Notes: generated by a model not told the origin, from the letters alone. Positions 25,892 to 34,758 are shown, counted from the first letter of the stretch. The stretch is 64,000 nt of DNA from Paracoccaceae bacterium (GCA_022843025.1 JALHOL010000008.1:151615-215614); one strand, 5' to 3'. Program-made: numbers and translations.

Positions 25892-27243
25892 AGGTTTACG
25901 GCGTCATCGGGTGGAAGAATTCGGGCAAGACCAGCCTGATGGAACGGCTGGTCACGGATATCACCGGGCGCGGCTTTTCCGTCTCGACTGTCAAGCATGT
26001 CCATCACGCGGTGGACCTTGATCAACCCGGCAAAGACACCTTTCGCCACCGTCAGGCCGGCGCGCGCGAGGTGGTGCTGGCCTCAAAAGACCGCTTCGCC
26101 CTGATGGTGGAACATCGCGGCCCGGAACCGGACCTTGCCGCCGTGCTGGCCCGCTTGGCCCCCGTCGATCTGGTGCTGGTCGAAGGATACAAGCGCGACA
26201 GCCACCAGAAAATCGAGGTCTGGCGCAGCGAGACCGGGCAAAACATGATTCAGCCCGGCGATCCCCTGATCCGCGCCGTGGCCACAGATGCAACCGGCCT
26301 TGCCCTCACGGTGCCGGTGCTGGACCTGAACGACACCGCCGCCGTTGCCGATTTCATCCTTGCTGAAACGGGCCTTGCCTCCCCCCGTTTCGACACCGTC
26401 GCCATTGTCGACTGGTCCGCTACCAACGGGCCCTCACCCGCCAAACCTTCGGCCGATGCCATCTGGATCGGCACCGCCACCGCGCAGGGCGAAACCGCGC
26501 AGTATTTCCGGACACGGGCCGAGGCAGAGGCGCATCTGGCCACCCTTATCGCCACGGAACAGGCCGCCAACCGCCGCCTGCTGGTGGGTTTTGATTTCCC
26601 GATGGGCTATCCCACCGGATTTGCCGCCCGCCTGACCGGGCAGGCAGACCCCCGCGCCATCTGGCGCTGGCTGGCCGATCACATCACCGATGATGCCAAC
26701 CGCAACAACCGCTTTGCCGTTGCCGATGCGATCAACGCAGGCATCGGCAACGGCCCCTTCTGGGGCCGTCCCGCCGGACTGAACCTGCCGCATCTGCCGG
26801 AACGCAAGGCCGTGGACTACCCCGCCCTCGGCCTGCCCGAACGCCGGGCGGCGGAAACCCATGTCCCCCGCGCGCAGCCCGTGTGGAAACTCTTCACCAC
26901 CGGCTCTGTCGGGTCACAGGCGCTGATGGGGCTGCCCATGATCCACCGGCTGTCGCAAACCCCCGGCACCGCCGTCTGGCCTTTTGATCCTGTCCTCACT
27001 GCCCGCGTCGTGCTGGCCGAGGTTTATCCTTCGCTCCTTGCCCCGCTGGTGGCGCAGACCCCCGGCATCAAGGATGCCGCGCAGGTCACGCTTCTTGCCC
27101 GCGCGCTGTTTCGGCTTTCGGCGCAAGGCGGCCTTGCGCCCCTTCTCACCCCGCCAAACCTGCCCGAAATCGCCGAGGAAGGCTGGATCCTTGGCGCGGG
27201 CCACGCGGCGGCCTTGCTTGCTGCTGCGGGGCAAATGCCATGA
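25888..27243 (+). CDS. mobB: MobB fused to a DUF429-like domain
   Basis: Residues 1-165 form a MobB GTP-binding domain: P-loop GWKNSGKTSL at 8-17, STVKHVHHAVDLDQPGKDTF and VLVEGYKRDSHQKIEV. MobB assists MobA in MGD synthesis. Residues about 166-451 are a separate domain with VAIVDWSA, LLVGFDFPMGYP and VLAEVYPSL, a pattern like the RNase H-fold DUF429 family; that assignment is tentative. MobB alone is usually about 170 residues, so this is a fusion. It overlaps mobA and the GNAT gene by ATGA on each side. Confidence 0.85.
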   Translation: MKVYGVIGWKNSGKTSLMERLVTDITGRGFSVSTVKHVHHAVDLDQPGKDTFRHRQAGAREVVLASKDRFALMVEHRGPEPDLAAVLARLAPVDLVLVEGYKRDSHQKIEVWRSETGQNMIQPGDPLIRAVATDATGLALTVPVLDLNDTAAVADFILAETGLASPRFDTVAIVDWSATNGPSPAKPSADAIWIGTATAQGETAQYFRTRAEAEAHLATLIATEQAANRRLLVGFDFPMGYPTGFAARLTGQADPRAIWRWLADHITDDANRNNRFAVADAINAGIGNGPFWGRPAGLNLPHLPERKAVDYPALGLPERRAAETHVPRAQPVWKLFTTGSVGSQALMGLPMIHRLSQTPGTAVWPFDPVLTARVVLAEVYPSLLAPLVAQTPGIKDAAQVTLLARALFRLSAQGGLAPLLTPPNLPEIAEEGWILGAGHAAALLAAAGQMP

Positions 27244-27821
27244 TCCGCATCGAACTGGGCCTTCCCGAATATCTGCGCCCGCAGGCCGCCGTCCTGTATT
27301 GGCAGGCCTTCGGCGGCAAGCTTGGCCGCGTGCTGGGGCCGGATGAACGGGCGCTGGCCTTCCTTGAACGCGTCATGCGCGCTGACCATTGCCTGACGGC
27401 CTTTGACAGCAAAGGCAACCTTGTCGGGTTGGCGGGGTTCAAATCCGAACAGGGCAGCTTTGCCGGCGGGTCGGAGACCGACCTCCGCGCCATCTATGGC
27501 CCCGTCGGCGGGCGCTGGCGCGCGCAACTCCTGCGCCTTTTGGGGAATGAGGCGGACAACAGCCGATTTCTTCTGGATGGCCTGTGCGTCAGCGATGCGG
27601 TGCGCGGGCAGGGCGTCGGCACCCTGCTGCTTGAGGCCATCGTCGCGGAAGGCCGCGCCCGCGGATACAGCGCCGTGCGGCTGGATGTGGTCGATACCAA
27701 CGCCCGTGCGCGGGCCCTGTACGAACGCCGCGGTTTCGTTGTCGACCGGACAGAACCCATCGGTCCCCTGCGCCTGATCTTCGGTTTTCGCGCGGCACAT
27801 TCCATGGTGCGCCCGATCTGA
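27240..27821 (+). CDS. GNAT-family N-acetyltransferase
   Basis: This 193-residue acetyltransferase has the acetyl-CoA motif VRGQGVGTLLLEAIVAEGRA near residue 120 and the following VRLDVVDTNARARALYERRG. N-acylation of a small molecule or protein terminus is expected, with substrate unknown. It is translationally coupled to the mobB fusion (ATGA), making a three-gene mob operon. A 178-base gap to mscL follows. Confidence 0.85.
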   Translation: MIRIELGLPEYLRPQAAVLYWQAFGGKLGRVLGPDERALAFLERVMRADHCLTAFDSKGNLVGLAGFKSEQGSFAGGSETDLRAIYGPVGGRWRAQLLRLLGNEADNSRFLLDGLCVSDAVRGQGVGTLLLEAIVAEGRARGYSAVRLDVVDTNARARALYERRGFVVDRTEPIGPLRLIFGFRAAHSMVRPI

Positions 27822-27999
27822 CCCCCGCCTTTTGGCGACGATCCTGCAACAGCGCGCCCGCCCATGGGGCCACCGTTTCAGTTTCCGGGTGAAATCCATC
27901 AAATTTTCTGCATATTTGCCGAGCCATTGAAAAACAGTGGCTATCGGCCCCCAGGGACGGGGTTTGTGACACACAACAAAAATTAGTGGGAACCGTGGA

Positions 28000-28410
28000 A
28001 TGCTGAATGAGTTCAAGACCTTTCTGCTGAGAGGCAACGTGATGGACCTCGCCGTAGGTATCATCATCGGTGCGGCCTTCACCGCCATCGTGAACAGCCT
28101 TGTCGGGGATCTGATCAACCCGATCATCGGCCTGATCCTGGGCGGCATCAACTTTTCGGATATGTTCATCGATCTGTCCGGCACCAGCCCGGCATCGCTG
28201 GCAGCAGCAAAGGAATCCGGCGCAGCGGTCTTTGCCTATGGTGCTTTCGTCACCGCGCTGATCAACTTCGTCATCATCGGCTGGGTGGTGTTCGTGCTGG
28301 TCAAGGCGATGAACAAGCTGATGCCGAAAAAGGCAGAAGCCCCCGCCGCGCCTGCCGGCCCGAGCGAGCTGGATATCCTGATGGAAATCCGCGACTCCCT
28401 GAAAAAGTAA
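28000..28410 (+). CDS. mscL: large-conductance mechanosensitive channel
   Basis: MscL opens under membrane tension and releases solutes during osmotic downshock. Its 136 residues match the family. The amphipathic start [22 protein letters not shown]1 ([19 protein letters not shown]), the [10 protein letters not shown] turn and TM2 ([19 protein letters not shown]) are clear. The C-terminal helix is charged. The 178 bases upstream contain an AT-rich stretch likely to hold the promoter. A terminator follows 21 bases after the stop. Confidence 0.96.
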   Translation: MLNEFKTFLLRGNVMDLAVGIIIGAAFTAIVNSLVGDLINPIIGLILGGINFSDMFIDLSGTSPASLAAAKESGAAVFAYGAFVTALINFVIIGWVVFVLVKAMNKLMPKKAEAPAAPAGPSELDILMEIRDSLKK

Positions 28411-28431
28411 GTCAGGCGACAGACAGACAAA

Positions 28432-28460
28432 GGCCGCGGGGAATACCCCCGCGGCCTTTT
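28432..28460. terminator. bidirectional terminator between mscL and ald
   Basis: Stem GGCCGCGGGG / CCCCGCGGCC with loop AATAC, followed by TTTT on the plus strand and by TTTG on the minus strand. It sits between convergent genes and can serve both. Confidence 0.85.
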
Positions 28461-28464
28461 CCGT

Positions 28465-29583
28465 TCAGAGTGCCAGCGCCTCGGTCGGCGTGATCGTGGG
28501 CAGGCCTAGCGCCGCCCCCACCGCCGCATAGGTCAGCTTGCCCGCATGGGTGTTCAGCCCCGCCAGCAGATGCTTGTCCTCGGCGCAGGCGCGTTTCCAT
28601 CCCTTGTCGGCCAGCGCCAGCAGGAAGGGCATCGTCGCATTGCCCAAGGCCAGCGTAGATGTCCGCGCCACTGCGCCGGGCATGTTGGCCACGCAGTAAT
28701 GCATGATCCCGTCCACCTCATAGATCGGGTCCTGGTGGGTGGTGGCGCGGCTCGTCTCGAAACAGCCGCCCTGATCAATCGCCACATCCACCAGCGCCGC
28801 GCCGGGTTTCAGCTCGGCCAGCTGCGCGCGCGAAATCAGCTTGGGCGCCGCCGCACCTGGGATCAGCACCGCGCCGATGATCATGTCGGCCTGCCGTGCC
28901 AGCTCGATCGTCGTGGCCGCATCGGCATAGCCGCATTTGAACTGCCCGCCGAACACATCATCCAGATAGCGCAACCGGTTCACCGACCGGTCCAGAACGG
29001 TGACATCCGCCCCCATCCCCGCGCTGATCTTGGCGGCATGGGTACCCACCACCCCGCCCCCGATCACCAGCACCTTGGCAGGCAGCACACCCGGCACCCC
29101 ACCCATCAGCACGCCACGCCCGCCATTGGCCTTTTGCAGCGTCCAGGCGCCCACCTGCGGCGCAAGCCGCCCCGCCACCTCGGACATCGGGGCCAGCAGC
29201 GGCAACCCGCCGCGATCATCGGTCACCGTTTCATAGGCAATCGCGGTCACGCCCGATGCAAGCAGGTCATGCGTCTGTGCCGGATCGGGGGCCAGATGCA
29301 GATAGGTGAACAGCACCTGCCCCGCGCGCAGCCGCGCCCGCTCTACCGCCTGCGGCTCTTTGACCTTCACGATCATTTCGGATTGGGCAAAGACCTCTTC
29401 CGCCGTTGCCGCGATCCGCGCCCCGGCGGCGATGTAATCCGCGTCCGTGAACCCTGCGCCCACCCCGGCCTGCGTCTCCACCAGCACATCATGCCCATGC
29501 GCCACCGCCTCGCGCGCGGCATTGGGCGTCATCCCAACGCGGAATTCCTGCGGCTTGATCTCTTTCGGGCAACCAATCTTCAT
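28465..29583 (-). CDS. ald: alanine dehydrogenase
   Basis: This 372-residue enzyme interconverts alanine with pyruvate and ammonia using NAD. The N-terminus MKIGCPKEIKPQEFRVGMTP, the GYETV-like block ITAIAYETVTDDRGGLPLLA, the Rossmann motif VIGGGVVGTHAAKISAGMGA and HYCVANMPGAVARTSTLAL are diagnostic. A divergent Lrp-type regulator gene lies 158 bases away, the usual arrangement for alanine-responsive control. Confidence 0.96.
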   Translation of the reverse strand: MKIGCPKEIKPQEFRVGMTPNAAREAVAHGHDVLVETQAGVGAGFTDADYIAAGARIAATAEEVFAQSEMIVKVKEPQAVERARLRAGQVLFTYLHLAPDPAQTHDLLASGVTAIAYETVTDDRGGLPLLAPMSEVAGRLAPQVGAWTLQKANGGRGVLMGGVPGVLPAKVLVIGGGVVGTHAAKISAGMGADVTVLDRSVNRLRYLDDVFGGQFKCGYADAATTIELARQADMIIGAVLIPGAAAPKLISRAQLAELKPGAALVDVAIDQGGCFETSRATTHQDPIYEVDGIMHYCVANMPGAVARTSTLALGNATMPFLLALADKGWKRACAEDKHLLAGLNTHAGKLTYAAVGAALGLPTITPTEALAL

Positions 29584-29741
29584 CTTTCATCCTCCCTGTC
29601 GGGCCTGCCGCGACGGGCGGCCCGTTGTGAAAGAAGTGTTGATCACATCCGCCGCAAAAACTGTGATTTCTGGATGACCTGCGGCCAGCCGCGCGGTAGA
29701 TTTCTGCGATCCATGCAGGTTTCGCGAAAGAATCCGCCACT

Positions 29742-30203
29742 ATGTCAGAACTCGACGCAACCGACCGCCGCATCCTGACCGTGTTGCAGAAGGAAGGCCG
29801 CATCACCAATGCCGAATTGTCGGAACGCGTGAACCTTTCGCCGTCGGCCTGCCATCGCCGCACCCAGCGGTTGGAGGAGGAAGGCTTCATCGCGGGCTAC
29901 GTTGCCCTTCTTGATGCCCGCCGCCTGGGAAGGCCCACGACGGTTTTCGTGGAAATCACCCTGCAAGGTCAGGCTGACGAATTGCTGGACGCGTTCGAGC
30001 GTGAGGTGGCAAAGATCCCCGACATCCTCGAATGTCATCTGATGGCGGGGCAGGCGGATTACCTTATCAAGATCATGGCTGAAGACACCGAAGATTTCGC
30101 CCGCATCCACCGCCAATACCTGTCGCGCCTGCCGGGCGTGCGACAGATGCACTCGTCCTTCGCGCTGCGCACGGTGGTCAAGACAACGGCGCTGGCGGTG
30201 TAG
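29742..30203 (+). CDS. Lrp/AsnC-family transcriptional regulator (probable AldR)
   Basis: This 153-residue protein has an N-terminal winged helix-turn-helix (LDATDRRILTVLQKEGRITN, LSPSACHRRTQRLEEEGFI) and a C-terminal RAM ligand-binding domain (about 65-150). It is divergent from ald, so it probably senses alanine or another amino acid and controls ald from the shared 158-base region. The stop is followed two bases later by a palindrome array. Confidence 0.92.
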   Translation: MSELDATDRRILTVLQKEGRITNAELSERVNLSPSACHRRTQRLEEEGFIAGYVALLDARRLGRPTTVFVEITLQGQADELLDAFEREVAKIPDILECHLMAGQADYLIKIMAEDTEDFARIHRQYLSRLPGVRQMHSSFALRTVVKTTALAV

Positions 30204-30204
30204 A

Positions 30205-30313
30205 GCGGAATTTGACGCAAATTCCGCGCCGAAATCTGACACAGATTTCGCACCCCAAGCGCGCGCCCCGAAATCTGCGTCAGATTTCGCTACGATTTCT
30301 GCGTCAGAAATCG
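30205..30313. repeat. array of four palindromes, core TGACGCA/TGCGTCA
   Basis: Palindromes: GCGGAATTTG-ACG (30205-30227), CGAAATCTG-ACA (30230-30250), CGAAATCTG-CGT (30269-30289) and CGATTTCTG-CGT (30293-30313), each completed by the exact reverse complement of its arm. This is the same family as at 19292-19405: a TG-N3-CA centre with divergent but perfectly paired arms. It lies in the gap between convergent lrp and rpsU. Confidence 0.9.
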
Positions 30314-30520
30314 CCCCCCGCCCGCCCGGTTAACCCCGCGCCAACCAATCCCTGCCACCGTCCACCGGCGTCTTCTACCCAGCCACCAAATTCCTTAACA
30401 AAACCCGCCGCGCCCCCTAACCCACCGTTCGCTGCGTGCATACACTTTGCTGCACTGGCGGCTGCACGGGGTGCTGAACGCGCAAAACGCGCCCCAATCC
30501 CCGCTAACCCGCTGATCCGA
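30314..30520. other. gene-free spacer
   Basis: About 207 bases between the palindrome array and the rpsU terminator. It is strikingly C-rich on the plus strand, with repeated CCA/CCG and AACCC words. No credible reading frame, RNA or promoter was seen. Confidence 0.5.
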
Positions 30521-30554
30521 CAATGAAAAACCCCCGGCCTTGCGGACGGGGGTT
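30521..30554 (-). terminator. intrinsic terminator of rpsU
   Basis: On the minus strand AACCCCCG pairs with CGGGGGTT and is followed by a T-run (TTTTTC), about 50 bases past the rpsU stop. Confidence 0.85.
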
Positions 30555-30603
30555 GATCGGGCGGGGCCATCATACAGATGTTCCCCCAGTGTCGCTGAAC
30601 GGC

Positions 30604-30810
30604 TTAGAGGCCGCCCTCACGCTGAAGCTTTTTACGGGCGAGTTTCCTCGCACGGCGAACGGCTTCGGCTTGCTCGCGCGCTTTTTTGACGGAGGGTTTC
30701 TCGAAATGCTGCTTGAGCTTCATTTCGCGGAACACGCCTTCGCGCTGGAGCTTTTTCTTGAGGGCCCGGAGGGCCTGTTCGACGTTATTGTCGCGGACGC
30801 TGACCTGCAT
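30604..30810 (-). CDS. rpsU: 30S ribosomal protein S21
   Basis: S21 is a small-subunit protein that supports initiation. The 68-residue, very basic sequence begins [20 protein letters not shown] and continues with [20 protein letters not shown], standard for bacterial S21. GGAAGGTGG lies upstream of the start. It is monocistronic here, with its own terminator. Confidence 0.97.
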   Translation of the reverse strand: MQVSVRDNNVEQALRALKKKLQREGVFREMKLKQHFEKPSVKKAREQAEAVRRARKLARKKLQREGGL

Positions 30811-30918
30811 GTGGTTGTCACCACCTTCCTAAGTTAGAGTTGCACTACAGTGTGCAGGCGCGCGCCCTATAACAAAGGAAACCGCCCCTGTCCACTGAGC
30901 GCCCTAAAGGAGACGACC

Positions 30919-31617
30919 ATGGAACCGCAGAACACCCCGGAAAACGCCAGCGATCTGGTGTTGGAGGCCGCTTTGCTGCACGTGCCCTTTGACGGCTGGT
31001 CGGAAACCACCCTGCGCGCGGCCATCGCCGATTCGGGCGTGGCCGAGGGGTTGGCCCGCGCCCTGTTCCCGCGCGGCGGCATTGATCTGGCGGTTGCCTT
31101 CCACAAACGCGGCGACCAGCGGATGGCCGAAACCCTTGCCGCGACCGATCTGTCCCAGATGCGCTTTCGCGACCGCGTGACCTTTGCCGTCCGCACCCGG
31201 CTGGAAGGGATCGAGGATCGCGAACTTGTCCGCCGTGGCACCACCCTTTTCGCCCTGCCGCAACACGCGGCCGAGGGCGCAAAGCTGATCTGGGGCACCG
31301 CCGATGCAATCTGGAACGCGCTGGGCGACACCTCGCGCGATGTGAACTGGTACACGAAACGCGCCACGCTGTCGGCGGTCTACGGCTCCACCGTCCTGTA
31401 TTGGCTGGGCGATGACAGCCTGGGTCACCAGGGCACCTGGGATTTTCTGGATCGCCGCATCGGCGATGTGATGCAGATCGAAACGATCAAGGCCAAGGTC
31501 CGGGAAAACCCGCTGGGCAAAGCGCTGCTTGCAGGCCCCGCCAAGGTGATGGAGAAATGGCGCGCGCCGACAGTCCCCGATGATCTGCCCGGCCGGTTCA
31601 GGAACCCCTTCCGCTGA
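30919..31617 (+). CDS. COQ9-family ubiquinone biosynthesis protein
   Basis: This 232-residue protein resembles COQ9, a lipid-binding TetR-fold protein that supports ubiquinone synthesis. ALLHVPFDGWSETTLRAAI (the TetR-like start) and WYTKRATLSAVYGSTVLYWL (the lipid-pocket region) are typical. AAGGAG precedes the ATG at 30919. Its 3' neighbour on the same strand is a quinone oxidoreductase, consistent with quinone metabolism. Confidence 0.9.
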   Translation: MEPQNTPENASDLVLEAALLHVPFDGWSETTLRAAIADSGVAEGLARALFPRGGIDLAVAFHKRGDQRMAETLAATDLSQMRFRDRVTFAVRTRLEGIEDRELVRRGTTLFALPQHAAEGAKLIWGTADAIWNALGDTSRDVNWYTKRATLSAVYGSTVLYWLGDDSLGHQGTWDFLDRRIGDVMQIETIKAKVRENPLGKALLAGPAKVMEKWRAPTVPDDLPGRFRNPFR

Positions 31618-31641
31618 GGCGGCCGACAGGAACAGACGCAT

Positions 31642-32631
31642 ATGGAACTTTCCCACACGATGCGCGCGATCGAGATCACCGAACCCGGCGGTCCCGATGT
31701 CCTGCAACCCTGCACCCGCCCGGTTCCGGTTCCGGGCCATGGCCAGATCATCATTCGCGTGGCCTATGCCGGGGTGAACCGCCCCGACGCGCTGCAACGC
31801 GCCGGGTCCTATGCGCCCCCCGCCAACGCCTCGCCCCTGCCGGGGTTGGAGGCATCGGGAACCGTAGTGGAAATCGGCCCCGGCGTCACGCGCTGGTCCA
31901 TCGGCGACAAGGTCTGCGCCCTGCTGCCGGGCGGCGGCTATGCCGAATACGTCGCCACGCAGGAAACCCATGCGCTGCCCATCCCCGACGGCCTGTCGAT
32001 GAAAGAGGCCGCCTGCCTGCCGGAAACCTGCTTCACCGTCTGGTCCAATGTGGTGATGCGCGGCGGTCTGAAGGCGGGCGAGCGCTTCCTTGTTCATGGC
32101 GGATCATCCGGCATCGGCACCACCGCCATCCAGATCGCCAAAGCCTTGGGCGCCCGCGTCTTCACCACTGCCGGATCGGATGACAAATGCGCCGCCTGCG
32201 AAGGGTTGGGGGCGGAAAAGGCGCTGAACTACCGCAGCGGCGATTTCGTCGCCATGATGCATGATGAGGGCGGCGCGCAGCTGATCCTTGATATGGTCGG
32301 CGGCAGCTACCTGCCCCGCAACGTCAAGGCGCTGGCAACAGAAGGGCGGCTGGTGCAGATCGCCTTTCTGCAAGGCCCCAAGATCGAGCTGAACTTCGCC
32401 GAGGTGATGATGCGCCGCCTGACCATCACCGGATCGACCCTGCGCCCGCAAAGCGACCTTGCCAAATCGCGGATTGCGGCCGAGGTCGAGGCGCATGTCT
32501 GGCCGATGATCGCTGCCGGAAAATTCCGCCCCGTGATGGACAGCGAATACGCGCTGAACGACGCCGCCGCCGCCCATGCCCGGATGGAAAGCAGCGGCCA
32601 TGTGGGCAAGATCGTGCTGAAGGTCGAGTGA
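31642..32631 (+). CDS. NAD(P)H-quinone oxidoreductase, PIG3-like
   Basis: This 329-residue medium-chain reductase is of the TP53I3/PIG3 type. TMRAIEITEPGGPDVLQP, YAGVNRPDALQRAGSY and the cofactor motif VHGGSSGIGTTAIQIAKALG identify it, and zinc ligands are absent. It probably reduces quinones with NADPH. It follows coq9 by 24 bases. ATG 31642 was chosen; ATG 31660 is an alternative. Its stop lies one base from the stop of the convergent gene. Confidence 0.87.
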   Translation: MELSHTMRAIEITEPGGPDVLQPCTRPVPVPGHGQIIIRVAYAGVNRPDALQRAGSYAPPANASPLPGLEASGTVVEIGPGVTRWSIGDKVCALLPGGGYAEYVATQETHALPIPDGLSMKEAACLPETCFTVWSNVVMRGGLKAGERFLVHGGSSGIGTTAIQIAKALGARVFTTAGSDDKCAACEGLGAEKALNYRSGDFVAMMHDEGGAQLILDMVGGSYLPRNVKALATEGRLVQIAFLQGPKIELNFAEVMMRRLTITGSTLRPQSDLAKSRIAAEVEAHVWPMIAAGKFRPVMDSEYALNDAAAAHARMESSGHVGKIVLKVE

Positions 32632-32632
32632 T

Positions 32633-33088
32633 CTAGACCTCGTCCAGCGCGGCTTGCAGGATTGGCGGCAATTTGGCCACCGGCATCCCGGTCAAGGTCT
32701 TGGCAAAGCTGCCCAGCAGGTGCAGCTTGCCCGGCCCCGACAGCGCATCCTGCCGCGCCAGTTCCGCCCGCACCGCGCCCAGAACCTGCGGCGGGGCGGC
32801 GATAAGGATGGGCCGCGTCCCGGCCACCTGTTTCAGATGCGCCACCAGATTTGCAGCCAATCGCGCGCCTGCGATGCGGTCAAGGTCGGGCTGTTCCATC
32901 GCGGACCGCTGGTCCTTGCCCATATCGTAAACCCGCCCCGGCCTGTCGCTATAGGGGGCCAGCGGTTCCGCTGCGATCCGCTCCACCTCGGTCAGATGGG
33001 GGCGGTCCACTGTCCCGGTGTTTTCCAGGATGATGACGCGTTCCTCATCCATCACAACCGCCCATGTTCCCTTTGCCAGAAGTGCCAT
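32633..33088 (-). CDS. host-attachment-family protein
   Basis: This 151-residue protein matches the family named 'protein required for attachment to host cells' (PF10116 type). TWAVVMDEERVIILENTG, GRVYDMGKDQRSAMEQPDLD and the closing AKLPPILQAAL are typical. The family relates to eRF1-like folds and its function is poorly defined; the name comes from an Agrobacterium phenotype. AAAGGA lies before the start at 33088. No signal peptide is present. Confidence 0.82.
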   Translation of the reverse strand: MALLAKGTWAVVMDEERVIILENTGTVDRPHLTEVERIAAEPLAPYSDRPGRVYDMGKDQRSAMEQPDLDRIAGARLAANLVAHLKQVAGTRPILIAAPPQVLGAVRAELARQDALSGPGKLHLLGSFAKTLTGMPVAKLPPILQAALDEV

Positions 33089-33167
33089 GTCATGTCCTTT
33101 CGCGGGTGAGTCCCTGCCTGACATCAGACACCTTCAGCCACGCCGCCGCCCTGATCTGGCGCAAGTT

Positions 33168-33815
33168 TCAGCGCACCGCCTCCATCGTCACGGTTCCCCT
33201 GCACACGCGCCCCACATCTGCATTGCAGCCCCGCAGGTCCAGATCGCGCGTCAGGCAGATGCGCACCTCCTGCACCATCCCGTCGCGGCAGGTCACCAGC
33301 ACATCTTCGGACGACAGGCCGGGATTGGCCTCAAGGAACGCCTCTTCCACCACATCGGCGGGCAGGCGAATATCCTGCCGCAGTCGGGTGAACACCTCCG
33401 GCACGGTCACGCTTTGAAACGCCTCGCGCGCCGTGCGGAAATAGGCCGCCGCCGACAGGCCCGCGCACCGCCCGTGCTTCTTCCATTGATAGAACGCCGC
33501 CCCCGCACCGCCGAACAGATCGGCTTGCTGCGCGGTCAGGCTGCGGGGCGGATCACGCTCCACCGTGCGGCAAAAGCTGGGCCAGCCCTCCTCATATTGG
33601 GGCCACAGCCCGTGCAGCACAAAGGGCGTCCCGCGCCCGGCATCGCATTGCGGATCGTCGCGCGCATCACCCTCCAGCGCGCACCAGTTGGCCGACCAGG
33701 ACAGCGCCATCACGTAATAATCGAAATCTCCGGCACGTTCCCCTTCGGCCCGCGCCGGATAGGCCGGAAGAAGGCCGGTAAGCAGGGCCGTCAGGGCCAG
33801 AACAATCAAACGCAT
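33168..33815 (-). CDS. ribonuclease T2-family protein, altered second active-site motif
   Basis: This 215-residue protein has a signal peptide (cleavage near ARA-EGE) and an RNase T2 fold. The first catalytic segment FVLHGLWPQ is intact. The second reads FYQWKKHGRC where the family usually has HEWxKHG, so the usual His-Glu pair is Tyr-Gln while Lys and the last His remain. It may be a weak or altered periplasmic nuclease, or use another base. Six cysteines outside the active site suggest disulfides. Confidence 0.85.
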   Translation of the reverse strand: MRLIVLALTALLTGLLPAYPARAEGERAGDFDYYVMALSWSANWCALEGDARDDPQCDAGRGTPFVLHGLWPQYEEGWPSFCRTVERDPPRSLTAQQADLFGGAGAAFYQWKKHGRCAGLSAAAYFRTAREAFQSVTVPEVFTRLRQDIRLPADVVEEAFLEANPGLSSEDVLVTCRDGMVQEVRICLTRDLDLRGCNADVGRVCRGTVTMEAVR

Positions 33816-33939
33816 TTTTGCTTTCCTCTGTCGTCAAAACTCACTATATCCGCCCGTGAACTTCCCCGAAATCGCGGAATGGCGACCCCGGTCGCAGCCG
33901 ATTTCCCGGCCCGAGAGAGATATTGCAAGGAGCGATCCG

Positions 33940-34689
33940 ATGACAAAGCCGCTTATGGCCAAGGCCACCGCCGTCTGGCTTGTCGACAACACCACGCTGT
34001 CCTTCAAGCAGATCGCAGATTTCTGCGACATGCACGAGTTGGAAGTGCAGGGCATCGCCGATGGCGATGTGGCCACCGGCGTGAAGGGGTTCGATCCCAT
34101 CGCCAACAACCAGCTTGACGCGATCGAGATTGAACGCGGTCAGGCCGATCCGATGTATCGGTTGAAGCTGAAGCACAATCAGGCCGCGCAGGGCGAAGAA
34201 AAGCGCCGCGGCCCGCGCTACACCCCGCTGTCCAAACGTCAGGATCGTCCGGCGGCGATTCTGTGGCTGGTGAAATTCCACCCGGAACTGTCGGATGGGG
34301 CCATCGGCAAACTGGTGGGCACCACGAAGCCCACGATCATGTCGATCCGTGACCGCAGCCATTGGAACATCAACAACATCACCCCGATTGATCCGGTCGC
34401 GCTTGGCCTGTGCCGCCAGACCGAACTGGACGCCGCCGTTCAGGCCGCAGCCCGCAAGCGCGCCGCCGATGGCGTGGTGATGTCGGATGACGAACGCCGC
34501 AAGCTCGTGTCGACCGAACAGTCGCTGGGTATGTCGACCGATGCCAAGGTGCCCACCGATATGGACGCCTTCACCCGGACCGAGCGTGAAGAAAAGCCTG
34601 CCGATTTCTCGGATGCGGAAAGCTTCTTCAACCTGCCGCAAACCGATGATGACGAGGATGACGAAGACGACGACGCACCGCGTCGCTGA
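33940..34689 (+). CDS. trcR: cell-cycle transcriptional regulator TrcR (DUF1013)
   Basis: This 249-residue protein matches DUF1013/TrcR, a DNA-binding regulator acting in the CtrA cell-cycle network of alphaproteobacteria. AKATAVWLVDNTTLSFKQIA contains the helix-turn-helix start, then GVKGFDPIANNQLDAIEIER and LVGTTKPTIMSIRDRSHWN. The C-terminus is very acidic (DDDEDDEDDDAPRR). AAGGAG precedes ATG 33940; ATG 33955 is an alternative. Confidence 0.9.
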   Translation: MTKPLMAKATAVWLVDNTTLSFKQIADFCDMHELEVQGIADGDVATGVKGFDPIANNQLDAIEIERGQADPMYRLKLKHNQAAQGEEKRRGPRYTPLSKRQDRPAAILWLVKFHPELSDGAIGKLVGTTKPTIMSIRDRSHWNINNITPIDPVALGLCRQTELDAAVQAAARKRAADGVVMSDDERRKLVSTEQSLGMSTDAKVPTDMDAFTRTEREEKPADFSDAESFFNLPQTDDDEDDEDDDAPRR

Positions 34690-34703
34690 TCCCGTCCAAA
34701 GCC

Positions 34704-34755
34704 GGGGCCTGCCGGTCGGGGCGCATCGCGCCCCATCCGGGTCAGGCCCCGCTTT
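34704..34755. terminator. nested hairpin between trcR and recR
   Basis: Outer arms GGGGCCTG/CAGGCCCC enclose a second hairpin GGGGCGC-ATC-GCGCCCC. It fills the gap between the convergent trcR and recR genes and probably ends both transcripts; only CTTT follows on the plus strand. Confidence 0.65.
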
Positions 34756-34758
34756 ACC

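Noticed and set aside
19292..30313. Palindrome arrays considered as CRISPR
   Set aside because: Units differ in sequence, spacers are only 2-20 bases and no cas genes are present, so they are not a CRISPR array.
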